Shown in pieces: positions 20,962-30,056 of a stretch of DNA of 64,000 bases (its first letter is position 1; the number at the start of each line of letters is the position of its first letter). The stretch spans positions 1,317,501 through 1,381,500 of the forward strand of contig NZ_CP126980.1 in the NCBI RefSeq assembly GCF_030252345.1, in the 5' to 3' direction. Origin of the DNA: Actinoplanes oblitus (lineage in GTDB: Bacteria > Actinomycetota > Actinomycetes > Mycobacteriales > Micromonosporaceae). The notes below the pieces were generated by a model. That model was not told the DNA's origin and ran no database searches. It worked only from the letters and a program-made list of their open reading frames with translations. The position numbers and the translations under genes are program-made.

Positions 20962-23460
20962 GTGAGTGAATCCGGTAGGCCGGACGTGACACAGGAGCTG
21001 CGATTGCCCTGGGACGACGATCCCGAGGAGCTGTACGAGCACGCGCCCTGCGGTTACCTGACGACGCTCCCGGACGGCACCGTCGTCCGGGTCAACCAGA
21101 CGTTCCTGTCCTGGACCGGCTACCACCGTTCCGACCTGATCGGGCACCGGCGGTTCCGTGACCTGCTCACCCCGGGTTGCCAGATCTACCACGAGACCCA
21201 CTACGCGCCGTTGCTGACGATGCAGGGCGAGGTGCACGAGATCGCCCTGGACGTGGTCTGCGCGGACGGCTCCCGGGTGCCCGTGCTGGTCAACTCGGTG
21301 CTGGAACGCGGCCCGGGCGGGGCGCCGCGGGTGATCCGGACCATGGTCTTCAACGCCACCGAGCGGCGCAGCTACGAGAACGAGCTGCTGGCCGCCCGGA
21401 ACGTCGCGGAGGCCGCGGAGAAGCGGATCCGGGTCCTGCAGCGGATAGTGGCCGACCTGGCCGCCGCGCCCACCGAGGCGGAGGTGGCCGAGGCCGTGGT
21501 CCGGGCGCCGGAACAGGCGTTCGAGGCCACCAGCAGCAGCATCTACCTGGTCGATCAGGAGCGCGACCAGCTGATCGCGGTGTCCTCCACCGATCCGATG
21601 ACCGGCAACTGGGACGACATGCCGCGCTCGTCCCGCCGCGCGGTGGCCGAGGTGGCCCGGCGCGGCGACCTGCACGTGGTGCACAACCTGGCCGAGGCGG
21701 CCGAGCACTTCCCGGACCTGGCCGAGACGATGACCCGGTCCGGCCGGCGCACCGTGGTGCTGCTGCCGCTGACCACCGGCCCGATCGAGGACCAGGCCGG
21801 GGTGGTGGTGCTCGGCGTGCTGGCGTTCAGCTTCGCCGACGAGCGGGTGCTGAGCCCCGGCGAGCTGCGGGTGATCCGGCTGCTCGGCCAGCAGGCCGGC
21901 CAGGCGCTGGACCGGGCCCGGCTCTACGACGACGTCCGCCGCCGCGAGGAGCGGGCGGCCTTCCTGGCCGGTGTCACCCGGGCGCTGGACGAGGAGCACC
22001 GGCTGTTGCAGCGCAGCCGCCGGCTGGTCGAGCAGGTGGTACCGGACATCGCGGACTGGGCCGCGGTGCGGTTGCACGTCGGCCCGGCCGGGCTGCGCGA
22101 GGAGGCCGGCGGCCCGCCGCCGGACCAGGAGCTGCTGGCCGAACGGATCGCCGGCGCCACCCACGCGGCGGCGCCGGTCTTCGCCACCGAGGGGGACCGG
22201 CTGGACTGCACGGTGCTGCCGCTGACCGCGCGCGGGCGGGTGCTGGGCACCCTGTCGCTGCGGATGGCGCCGGACCGGCGCGGCGCCGAGGCGGAGCGGG
22301 CGTTCCTGGCCGATCTGGCCGACCGGGCCGGCCTGGCGCTCGAGAACGCCCGGCTCTACGAGCAGGAACGCGCGATCGCCCAGTCCCTGCAGCGCAGCCT
22401 GCTCGCCACCGATCTGCCCTCCGGCGACCCGCGGTTCGCGGTGGAGACCCACTACCAGGCCGGCGGGCTCGACCTGGAGGTCGGCGGCGACTGGTTCGAC
22501 GCCTTCCTGATCACCCCGAACCGGCTGGCCGTGGTGGTCGGCGACGTGGTCGGCAGGGGTCTCGAGGCGGCCAGCACGATGGGCCAGCTGCGCAGCGCGA
22601 TCCGGGCCCTGGCGACCCAGGAGAGCGGTCCGGCCCGGCTGCTGGAGGGGCTGGACCGGTTCTGCCAGCGGGTCGAGTCGGCGCGGATGGCCACCGTGGT
22701 CTACGCCGAGGTCGACCTGGAGGCGTGCGAGCTGGTCTACGCCTGCGCCGGGCACCTGCCGCCGCTGCTGCACCAGCCGGCCGGCTCCGCCGAGTTCCTG
22801 CTGCAGGCCCGCTCCGGCCCGCTCGGCTCGCGTGCCGCCGACCTGCGCCGCACCGAGCACCGGGTGAGCCTGTCACCGGGCAGCCGCCTGCTGCTCTACA
22901 CCGACGGCCTGGTGGAGCGCCGGGACCGGCCGATCGACAGGGGCTTCGAGGTGCTCAACCGGGCGTTCAGCCGGCTGCGTGGCGCCCCGCTGAAAGGCCT
23001 CACCGCCGGCCTGGCCGACACCATGGTGGGCCGCGAGAACGCCGACGACGTCTGCCTGCTCTGCCTGACGCTGGGCGTCGAGGAGCGGCTGGAGCGCTCG
23101 CTCGGCGCCGACCCGCTGCAGATCGCGCTGCTCCGCTCCGACCTGCGGGCCTGGATGATCGGGCAGGGCGTGGACGAGGATTGTCTGAACGCGGTGCTGC
23201 TGGGCTGTTCCGAGGCGGTGGCGAACGCCATCGAGCACGGGTACCGCAACGATCCGTTCGGCGTGGTGGACGTGTCCGCCACGATCACCGCGGACGCGGT
23301 GGAGGTCCGGGTCTTCGACCGCGGCAGCTGGCGCGGCCCCGGCCACTCGCGCGGGCGCGGCCTGAGGCTGATCGAGGAATCGATGGACGAGGTGTTGTTC
23401 GACAGGGCTGACGGGACCACGGTGACCATGCGCCGGCATCGGGGAGATGGGCTCTCATGA
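20962..23460 (+). CDS. PAS-GAF-PP2C (SpoIIE-type) phosphatase with C-terminal RsbW-like HATPase
   Basis: An 832-residue regulator. Domains in order: PAS (about 25-135; EHAPCGYLTTLPDGTVVRVNQ), a GAF domain (about 186-325), a second GAF-like region (about 335-470), a PP2C/SpoIIE phosphatase (about 475-710, with GGDWFD, GDVVGRGLEA and YTDGLVERRD motifs) and a HATPase_c domain of the anti-sigma kinase type (about 716-830, GCSEAVANAIEHGY and GRGLRLIEE). Phosphatase and kinase activities toward a STAS protein are thus in one chain. The GTG start has a weak upstream GGCGGAG. The stop overlaps the STAS gene start (ATGA). It should read out the RsbQ-linked signal and set the phosphorylation state of the STAS partner. 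Confidence 0.92.
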   Translation: MSESGRPDVTQELRLPWDDDPEELYEHAPCGYLTTLPDGTVVRVNQTFLSWTGYHRSDLIGHRRFRDLLTPGCQIYHETHYAPLLTMQGEVHEIALDVVCADGSRVPVLVNSVLERGPGGAPRVIRTMVFNATERRSYENELLAARNVAEAAEKRIRVLQRIVADLAAAPTEAEVAEAVVRAPEQAFEATSSSIYLVDQERDQLIAVSSTDPMTGNWDDMPRSSRRAVAEVARRGDLHVVHNLAEAAEHFPDLAETMTRSGRRTVVLLPLTTGPIEDQAGVVVLGVLAFSFADERVLSPGELRVIRLLGQQAGQALDRARLYDDVRRREERAAFLAGVTRALDEEHRLLQRSRRLVEQVVPDIADWAAVRLHVGPAGLREEAGGPPPDQELLAERIAGATHAAAPVFATEGDRLDCTVLPLTARGRVLGTLSLRMAPDRRGAEAERAFLADLADRAGLALENARLYEQERAIAQSLQRSLLATDLPSGDPRFAVETHYQAGGLDLEVGGDWFDAFLITPNRLAVVVGDVVGRGLEAASTMGQLRSAIRALATQESGPARLLEGLDRFCQRVESARMATVVYAEVDLEACELVYACAGHLPPLLHQPAGSAEFLLQARSGPLGSRAADLRRTEHRVSLSPGSRLLLYTDGLVERRDRPIDRGFEVLNRAFSRLRGAPLKGLTAGLADTMVGRENADDVCLLCLTLGVEERLERSLGADPLQIALLRSDLRAWMIGQGVDEDCLNAVLLGCSEAVANAIEHGYRNDPFGVVDVSATITADAVEVRVFDRGSWRGPGHSRGRGLRLIEESMDEVLFDRADGTTVTMRRHRGDGLS

Positions 23461-23801
23461 CGGATCAGTGGGTGACGTTCTCCAAGATCGGGCCCGCCGA
23501 GGCGGTCCATCTGAAGGGTGAGATCGACCTGGCGAACGCCCACGCCATCGGCCGGGCGATAGTGGCCCGCACCACGGCGGCCGACGCCGTGCTGATCGAC
23601 CTGACCGCCGTCTCGTTCCTGGACAGCGCCGGGGTGCGGCTGCTCGACCTGATCGTCGGCGAGCTGGACGAACGCGGCAAACCGATCCGGCTGGTGGTCG
23701 GCGAGCGCGGTGCGGCCCGGATGACGCTGCAGCTCTGCGCGTTCCGTACCGATCTGTTCGCCGTCGATCTGGACCATGCCGCTGCGGAACTGGCTGGCTA
23801 G
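23457..23801 (+). CDS. STAS-domain anti-anti-sigma factor (RsbV-like)
   Basis: A 114-residue single-domain protein. The signature IDLTAVSFLDSAGVRLLDL contains Ser57, the expected phosphorylation site. Members bind and remove an anti-sigma factor when unphosphorylated. It overlaps the phosphatase/kinase gene by 4 bp (ATGA) and ends the three-gene operon. No sigma factor gene is next to it, so the final target lies elsewhere or the HATPase domain of the neighbour is itself the anti-sigma unit. Confidence 0.92.
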   Translation: MTDQWVTFSKIGPAEAVHLKGEIDLANAHAIGRAIVARTTAADAVLIDLTAVSFLDSAGVRLLDLIVGELDERGKPIRLVVGERGAARMTLQLCAFRTDLFAVDLDHAAAELAG

Positions 23802-23810
23802 ACCCTCGCG

Positions 23811-23816
23811 TACGCT
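23811..23816 (+). promoter_or_regulatory. -10 box close to the radical SAM gene start
   Basis: TACGCT ends 8 nt before the ATG at 23825 and no ribosome-binding site intervenes, so the message is probably leaderless. Confidence 0.45.
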
Positions 23817-23824
23817 GGACACCC

Positions 23825-25768
23825 ATGAGCGTGAGTTCCGTCTTCCCGCAGCTCGAGCAGCTACTGCCCCGGGTCAGCAAACCGATCCAGTACGTGGGCG
23901 GCGAGCTCGGCGCCGTTGTCAAGGACTGGGACGCCACCGTCGTCCGGTGGGCGCTGATGTACCCCGACGCCTATGAGGTCGGCCTGCCCAACCAGGGCGT
24001 GCAGATCCTCTACGAGGTGCTCAACGAGCAGCCGGACGTGCTGGCCGAGCGGACCTACTCGGTCTGGCCCGACCTCGAGGCGCTGATGAAGGAGAACGGG
24101 GTTCCCCAGTTCACCGTCGACGCGCATCGTCCGGTCCGGGCGTTCGACGTCCTCGGTCTGTCGTTCGCCACCGAGCTCGGCTACACCAACATGCTCAGCG
24201 CCCTCGACCTGGCCGGGATCCCGCTGGAGAGCAAGGACCGTACGGTCGAGGACCCGATCGTGCTGGCCGGTGGCCACGCCAGCTTCAACCCGGAGCCGAT
24301 CGCCGACTTCATCGACGCCGCGGTGCTGGGCGACGGCGAGGAGGCCGTCCTGGAGATCACCGGGATCATCCGGGAGTGGAAGGCCGAGGGCTGCCCCGGC
24401 GGGCGGGACGAGATCCTGCTGCGCCTGGCGCGGACCGAGAGCATCTACGTGCCGCGGTTCTACGACGTCGACTACCTGCCCGACGGCCGGATCCAGCGTG
24501 TCGTGCCGAACCGTCCGGATGTCCCGTTCCGGGTGGCCAAGCGGACGACGATGGACCTGGACGCCTGGCCGTACCCGAAGAAGCCGCTGGTCCCGCTCGC
24601 CGAGACGGTGCACGAGCGGTACGCCGTGGAGATCTTCCGGGGCTGCACCCGGGGTTGCCGGTTCTGCCAGGCCGGCATGATCACCCGCCCGGTGCGGGAG
24701 CGGTCGATCACCACCGTCGGCCAGATGGTCAAGGAGGGCCTGGAGTTCTCCGGGTACAGCGAGGTCGGCCTGCTCTCGCTCTCCAGCGCCGACCACTCGG
24801 AGATCGGCGACATGTGCTCCGGGCTGGCCGAGCAGTACAAGGACACCAACGTCTCGCTGTCGCTGCCGTCCACCCGGGTCGACGCGTTCAACATCGATCT
24901 GGCCCAGGAGCTGTCCCGCAACGGGCGGCGCACCGGCCTCACCTTCGCGCCGGAGGGCGGCTCGGAACGGATCCGCAAGGTCATCAACAAGATGGTGACC
25001 AAGGAGGACCTGATCCGGACCGTGGTCACGGCGTACTCGAACGGCTGGCGCCAGGTGAAGCTGTACTTCATGTGCGGCCTGCCCAGCGAGACCGACGAGG
25101 ACGTGCTGGAGATCGCCGAGATGGCGCACGAGGTGATCCGGGCCGGCCGCGAGGCCGCCGGCACCAAGGACATCCGGTGCACGGTGTCGATCGGCGGTTT
25201 CGTGCCGAAACCGCACACCCCGTTCCAGTGGGCGAAAATGGACACGCCCGAGGTCATCGACGGCCGCCTCAAGATGCTCAAGCAGGCGATCAACAGTGAC
25301 CGTTCGCTGGGCCGGGCGATCGGTTTCCGCTATCACGACGGCGAGCCGTCGCTGATCGAGGGCCTGCTGTCCCGCGGCGACCGCCGGGTCGGCGCGGTCA
25401 TCCGCACGGTCTGGGAGAAGGGCGGCCGGTTCGACGGCTGGTCCGAGCACTTCTCCTACGCCCGATGGGTCGAGGCCGCCGCGGAGGCTCTCGCGCCGTT
25501 CGGCGTCGACCTCGACTGGTACACCACCCGCGAGCGCGAGGAGGCCGAGGTCCTGCCCTGGGACCACCTCGACTCCGGCCTCGACAAGGACTGGCTCTGG
25601 CAGGACTGGCAGGACTCGATGAGCGAGTTCGAGCAGGACGACTGCCGCTGGACCCCGTGCTTCGACTGCGGCGTGTGCCCGTCGATGGACACCGAGATCC
25701 AGATCGGCCCGACCGGTAAGAAGCTGCTTCCCCTGACCCCGGTGAACGGACTGCGGGTCCCCGCTTAG
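23825..25768 (+). CDS. TIGR03960-type radical SAM protein
   Basis: A 647-residue B12-binding-like/radical SAM protein. The 4Fe-4S motif is CTRGCRFC (about residues 273-280). The N-terminal quarter resembles a corrinoid-binding fold (YPDAYEVGLPNQGVQILYE). The C-terminus has a second cysteine group, WTPCFDCGVC, which may hold another cluster or zinc. The family is widespread and normally followed by a TIGR03936 (DUF2344) protein, as here. Substrate is unknown; the proximity to RNase E/G and ribosomal protein genes hints at an RNA or ribosome target, an inference only. Confidence 0.88.
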   Translation: MSVSSVFPQLEQLLPRVSKPIQYVGGELGAVVKDWDATVVRWALMYPDAYEVGLPNQGVQILYEVLNEQPDVLAERTYSVWPDLEALMKENGVPQFTVDAHRPVRAFDVLGLSFATELGYTNMLSALDLAGIPLESKDRTVEDPIVLAGGHASFNPEPIADFIDAAVLGDGEEAVLEITGIIREWKAEGCPGGRDEILLRLARTESIYVPRFYDVDYLPDGRIQRVVPNRPDVPFRVAKRTTMDLDAWPYPKKPLVPLAETVHERYAVEIFRGCTRGCRFCQAGMITRPVRERSITTVGQMVKEGLEFSGYSEVGLLSLSSADHSEIGDMCSGLAEQYKDTNVSLSLPSTRVDAFNIDLAQELSRNGRRTGLTFAPEGGSERIRKVINKMVTKEDLIRTVVTAYSNGWRQVKLYFMCGLPSETDEDVLEIAEMAHEVIRAGREAAGTKDIRCTVSIGGFVPKPHTPFQWAKMDTPEVIDGRLKMLKQAINSDRSLGRAIGFRYHDGEPSLIEGLLSRGDRRVGAVIRTVWEKGGRFDGWSEHFSYARWVEAAAEALAPFGVDLDWYTTREREEAEVLPWDHLDSGLDKDWLWQDWQDSMSEFEQDDCRWTPCFDCGVCPSMDTEIQIGPTGKKLLPLTPVNGLRVPA

Positions 25769-25798
25769 GAGTTCGAGATTCCCCCGAAGAACCAGCCC

Positions 25799-26554
25799 GT
25801 GGGCGGTCAGGCCCCGGTCGTGCAGCGGATCCGCCTTCGCTATGCGAAGCGCGGACCGCTGCGCTTCACCTCGCACCGCGACTTCGCCCGCGCCTTCGAG
25901 CGCGCGCTGCGCCGCGCCGGTGTGCCGATCGCCTTCTCCCAGGGTTTCACCCCACACCCCAAGATTTCGTACGCCAGTGCCGCGCCCACCGGCGTCGGCA
26001 GCGAGGCCGAGTACCTCGAGATCGGCCTGCAAGCCGAGGTCGACCCGGAGCAGCTGAGGGTCGCCCTGGACGCGGCCCTCTCGCCGGGCCTGGACGTGCT
26101 GGAGGCGGTCCGGGCCGGCGAGGGCAGCCTGGCCGACCGGATCGACGCCTCCCGCTGGCGCCTGGAGCTGTTCGAGGTCGATCCGGCCGCCGCGCGCGAC
26201 GCGGTGGCCGCCTTCCTCGCCGCCGACGAGGTGCTGGTCGAACGCATGACCAAACAGGGTCGCCGGTCGTTCGACGCGCGCGCGGCGGTGAATCGGTGCA
26301 TGGTGGTAGGAGAGCCGGACCTACCTTCCGGGGCCGGTGGAGTACCGTGTGCGATAATCGACCTTGTCGTACGGCAGGTAACGCCCGCTGTACGGCCCGA
26401 TGACGTCCTTTCCGGCCTGCGCGTGGTGGCTGGCCTGGAGCCGCCGGTTCCCCCTCGGGTAACCCGGCTGGCCCAGGGCACACTCACCGCGCAGGGGGAG
26501 ATCGTCGATCCGTTGGAGGCGGATCGCGAGGCCGTCGGCATCGGCGAGCGCTGA
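25799..26554 (+). CDS. TIGR03936 / DUF2344 radical SAM-linked protein
   Basis: A 251-residue soluble protein with the family start RIRLRYAKRGPLRFTSHRDFARAFERALRRAGVP split over its first 45 residues, and the FSQGFTPHPKISYASAAPTG motif. Genes of this family follow TIGR03960 radical SAM genes, and the two are presumed partners. The GTG at 25799 is the first in-frame start after the upstream stop; a ribosome-binding site is not obvious, so coupling to the gene 30 bp upstream is likely. Confidence 0.85.
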   Translation: MGGQAPVVQRIRLRYAKRGPLRFTSHRDFARAFERALRRAGVPIAFSQGFTPHPKISYASAAPTGVGSEAEYLEIGLQAEVDPEQLRVALDAALSPGLDVLEAVRAGEGSLADRIDASRWRLELFEVDPAAARDAVAAFLAADEVLVERMTKQGRRSFDARAAVNRCMVVGEPDLPSGAGGVPCAIIDLVVRQVTPAVRPDDVLSGLRVVAGLEPPVPPRVTRLAQGTLTAQGEIVDPLEADREAVGIGER

Positions 26555-26684
26555 CCGGATTCCGGCCGGCGTTCATTGACAGACTTCGGCAGCCCGTCCG
26601 GCTCGGACGGGCCCGAAACACTTGCAGCGACCCTGCGTGGCAGCGCTCACCCGCGCCCGGGGCCGCCAGAACTGGAGAGCGCCC

Positions 26685-29600
26685 ATGCTCGATAACGAGC
26701 CCCCAGCCAACCTGGGAGAACAGGGCGGCGAACGGGACGGGGCGGTCACGCCGCCCGCCGATGCCGCCACCGCTACCACCCCGGCCCGCCGCGCGCGGAC
26801 CACGCGGCGAAAAGCGGCCGCGCCGCCGGCGGAGGCCGAGCCGGCCGCTGCCACCGCGCAGGGGGACGCGGGCGCCGAGCCCGCTGACACTCCGGCCCCG
26901 GTGAAAAAGGCCACTCGCAGCCGCCGCAAGGCGGTGCCCGCGGCGGCCCCCGCCGAGGAACCGGCTGCTTCCACCTCCGACGACTCCTCCTCCGTCGGTG
27001 CCGCCGCTTCCGTTCCCGCCTCCGCCTCCGCCTCCGCCGCGGAGCCGGTCGCGGAGCCCGCTCCGGCGCCGGTGAAAAAGGCCACTCGCAGCCGCCGCAA
27101 GGCGGTGCCCGCGGCGGCCCCGGTCGAGGAGCCGGTCGCGCCCGCCCCGGTCGGGGAGCTCGCCGCGGCCACCCCGGCGGAGGAGCCGGTCGTGCCCGCC
27201 CCGGTCGAGGAGCCGGTCGCGGCCGAGGAGCCGGCCGAGGCCGAGGAGGAGAAGCCCGCCGACGTTCCGGTGGTCGGCATCCTCCCGCTGGACGACGACT
27301 TCGTCGAGGAGCAGCCCGCCGGGCCCCGCCGGGCCCGCCGCGCCGCGCTGCCCCCGGCCGTGCTGTTCATGCCGCCCGAGGCGGAGACCCCGCCCGCGCC
27401 CGCGCCGGTGAGCCGGCGCCGCCGCCCGGTCGCCGACCCGCTCGCGCCGGTCGCCGCCGCCGAGCCCGCCGCGACCCAGGCCGCCGAGGTTGCGGCGGAG
27501 GCCGTGGCCGAGGTCACCGACGAGGCAGTGACCGAGGAGCCCGCCGAGGGCACCCGGCGCAGCCGCCGCCGTCGCCGGGGTGCCGCCGAGGAGCCGGTGG
27601 CCGAGCCGGCCGCCGTCGAGCCGGCCGAGCAGCCGGTGCTGGACGAGATCGACGAGGGCGCCGACGACGTCGAGGACGGCGCCGAGGACGACGACGACGA
27701 GGCCGGTGGCCGCCGTCGCCGCCGGCGTGGCCGCCGCGGCCGGGGCCGGGGCAAGGGCCCGTCCGACGAGGCCGAGGACGGCGACGCGGAGTCCGAGGAC
27801 GAGGGCGACGCCGAGGCGTCCGCCGACGACGAGGCCGAGGACGAGGAGACCGAGGACGGCGAGGGTGGCGTGACCCGCCGGCGCCGCCGTCGTCGCCGCA
27901 AGGGTTCCGGCGGGGACGCCGAGACCGGCGGCATCGAGGACGGCGTGCACACCGTCGTCCGGGTTCGTGAGCCGCGCCGCACCGACGAGGTGCAGGGCGT
28001 CTCCGGGTCGACCCGGCTGGAGGCCAAGCGCCAGCGCCGCCGGGACGGCCGTGAGCAGCGCCGTACCCGCCCGCCGATCCTGAGCGAGTCGGAGTTCCTG
28101 GCTCGCCGTGAGGCGGTGGACCGCGTCATGGTGGTCCGGCAGAAGGCCGACCGCACCCAGATCGCGGTGCTCGAGGACGGCATCCTGGTCGAGCACTACG
28201 TCGCCCGGGCCACCTCCGGCACCATGGTCGGCAACGTGTACCTGGGCAAGGTGCAGAACGTGCTGCCCAGCATGGAGGCCGCCTTCGTCGACGTCGGCCG
28301 GGGCCGCAACGCGGTGCTGTACGCCGGCGAGGTGAACTGGGACGCCACCGGGCTGGAGGGCCGGGCCCGCTCGATCGAGCAGGCGCTGCGCTCCGGCGAC
28401 TCGGTGCTGGTGCAGGTCACCAAGGACCCGCTCGGTCACAAGGGTGCCCGGCTGACCAGCCACATCGCGCTCTCCGGCCGGCACCTGGTCTACGTGCCGA
28501 ACGGCAACGCCTCCGGGATCAGCCGCAAGCTGCCGGACACCGAGCGCAAGCGGCTCCGGGACATCCTGAAGAAGCTGGTACCGGACGGCGCGGGCGTGAT
28601 CGTCCGGACCGCCGCCGAGGGTGCCAGCGAGGACGAGCTGGCCCGCGACGTGAAGCGGCTGCAGGCGCAGTGGGAGGACATCCAGGCCAAGGCCGCCGAC
28701 GGTAACGCCCCGCGGGCCCTCTCCGAGGAGCCCGACCTGGTGATCCGGGTGGTCCGGGACCTCTTCAACGAGGACTTCCGCGAGCTGGTGGTGCAGGGCG
28801 AGCAGGCGTACGCCGAGGTGGAGAGCTACCTCCACTCGGTCTCGCCGGACCTGGTCGAGCGGCTGCACCGGCACACCGGGATGGCCGACGTCTTCGCCGA
28901 GCACCGGATCGACGAGCAGATCCTCAAGGGCCTGGACCGCAAGGTCTTCCTGCCGTCCGGCGGTCACCTGGTGATCGACCGGACCGAGGCGATGACGGTG
29001 GTCGACGTCAACACCGGTAAGTACACCGGCGCGGGCGGCAACCTCGAGGAGACGGTCACCCGCAACAACCTGGAGGCGGCCGAGGAGATCGTGCGTCAGC
29101 TGCGGCTGCGCGACCTCGGCGGCATCGTGGTGATCGACTTCATCGACATGGTGCTGGAGAGCAACCGGGAGCTGGTGCTGCGCCGGCTGACCGAGTGCCT
29201 GGGCCGGGACCGGACCAAGCACCAGGTCACCGAGATCACCTCGCTCGGCCTGGTGCAGATGACCCGCAAGCGGATCGGTGCCGGCCTGCTCGAGGCGTTC
29301 AGCGAGACCTGCGACCACTGCAAGGGCCGGGGCGTGCTGATCCACCCCGAGCCGGTGCCGGAGAAGCGGTCCAACGGTGGCGGCGGCGGCAACGGTGGCG
29401 GCGGCGCGAGCACCCAGGTGAAGGCGGTGGCGGCGGCCGCGCGTACCGAGGCCCCGGCACAGCCGGCGGCGGCCACCGGCCGGTCGCGGCGGCGCCGTGG
29501 CGGCGAGCCCGCGCCGGTGGAGCAGCCGGTTCAGGCCGAGCCGCTGGTCCAGGCCGAGCCTCCGGTGATCGAGCCGGCGCCGGCCCTGGAGGCCGAGGCC

Positions 29601-29951
29601 GAGCAGGCGGGTCCGGCGGCGGAGGTGGCCGAGATGCCACCGGCGCCGGAGGCTCCGGTCGCTCCGGTGGCCGGTTCCGGCGTGATCCGCTCCGGGGTGA
29701 TCCGTGCGGCGCGGCCGGCGCTGACCACGTCGGACGACGACGAATACGACATGAGCGGTTACGACCTGTCCCGGTACGAGACGGCGGAGGCCGACGACGC
29801 GGATCTCCCGGACGACCAGGAGCCGATGCGGCTGGTCGGCGCGGACGACCCGGACGCCGCCGAGGAGGACGAGGACGACGACGGGGTGGGCGCCGGTACC
29901 GGCCGTCGCCGGTCCCGCCGTGGTGGGGCTCGTCGCCGCACCCGTCCCTGA
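26685..29951 (+). CDS. rne: Ribonuclease E/G
   Basis: A 1088-residue endoribonuclease for rRNA maturation and mRNA decay. The first ~470 residues are disordered: Ala/Pro/Glu-rich stretches, RRRRRG-type basic clusters and acidic runs. The catalytic core follows: an S1 domain (about 488-560, AVLEDGILVEHYVAR, GNVYLGKVQNVLPSMEAAF), the DNase I-like part with metal ligands in VVDVNTGKYTG (about 772) and VIDFIDM (about 815), and the CDHCKGRG zinc-link motif (about 875). The C-terminal tail is again Pro/Ala-rich and ends in SRRGGARRRTRP. The ATG at 26685 has GGAGAG upstream. Core placement in the middle of two disordered arms is the known actinobacterial layout. Confidence 0.95.
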   Translation: MLDNEPPANLGEQGGERDGAVTPPADAATATTPARRARTTRRKAAAPPAEAEPAAATAQGDAGAEPADTPAPVKKATRSRRKAVPAAAPAEEPAASTSDDSSSVGAAASVPASASASAAEPVAEPAPAPVKKATRSRRKAVPAAAPVEEPVAPAPVGELAAATPAEEPVVPAPVEEPVAAEEPAEAEEEKPADVPVVGILPLDDDFVEEQPAGPRRARRAALPPAVLFMPPEAETPPAPAPVSRRRRPVADPLAPVAAAEPAATQAAEVAAEAVAEVTDEAVTEEPAEGTRRSRRRRRGAAEEPVAEPAAVEPAEQPVLDEIDEGADDVEDGAEDDDDEAGGRRRRRRGRRGRGRGKGPSDEAEDGDAESEDEGDAEASADDEAEDEETEDGEGGVTRRRRRRRRKGSGGDAETGGIEDGVHTVVRVREPRRTDEVQGVSGSTRLEAKRQRRRDGREQRRTRPPILSESEFLARREAVDRVMVVRQKADRTQIAVLEDGILVEHYVARATSGTMVGNVYLGKVQNVLPSMEAAFVDVGRGRNAVLYAGEVNWDATGLEGRARSIEQALRSGDSVLVQVTKDPLGHKGARLTSHIALSGRHLVYVPNGNASGISRKLPDTERKRLRDILKKLVPDGAGVIVRTAAEGASEDELARDVKRLQAQWEDIQAKAADGNAPRALSEEPDLVIRVVRDLFNEDFRELVVQGEQAYAEVESYLHSVSPDLVERLHRHTGMADVFAEHRIDEQILKGLDRKVFLPSGGHLVIDRTEAMTVVDVNTGKYTGAGGNLEETVTRNNLEAAEEIVRQLRLRDLGGIVVIDFIDMVLESNRELVLRRLTECLGRDRTKHQVTEITSLGLVQMTRKRIGAGLLEAFSETCDHCKGRGVLIHPEPVPEKRSNGGGGGNGGGGASTQVKAVAAAARTEAPAQPAAATGRSRRRRGGEPAPVEQPVQAEPLVQAEPPVIEPAPALEAEAEQAGPAAEVAEMPPAPEAPVAPVAGSGVIRSGVIRAARPALTTSDDDEYDMSGYDLSRYETAEADDADLPDDQEPMRLVGADDPDAAEEDEDDDGVGAGTGRRRSRRGGARRRTRP
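26898..27121 (+). repeat. Duplicated 53-bp segment in rne
   Basis: The block 26898-26950 recurs exactly at 27069-27121, 171 bp (57 codons) apart. It encodes PVKKATRSRRKAVPAAAP, a basic motif in the disordered N-terminal arm. Exact DNA identity suggests a recent in-frame duplication or an RNA-binding motif kept in two copies. Confidence 0.8.
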
Positions 29952-29958
29952 GCTGAGG

Positions 29959-30010
29959 AAACCCGCCCGGGAAGTTAGCTGTAAAGAAGGTTAACTACCT
30001 GGGCGGGTTT
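29959..30010 (+). terminator. rne terminator
   Basis: AAACCCGCCC (29959-29968) pairs with GGGCGGGTTT (30001-30010), followed by TTCC. The 32-nt loop has a minor internal GTTA/TAAC pairing. It starts 7 bp after the stop. Confidence 0.75.
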
Positions 30011-30056
30011 TCCGTTACCCTCGGCGGGCCGATCCCCGTCCCCCGAGGAGATCCCT

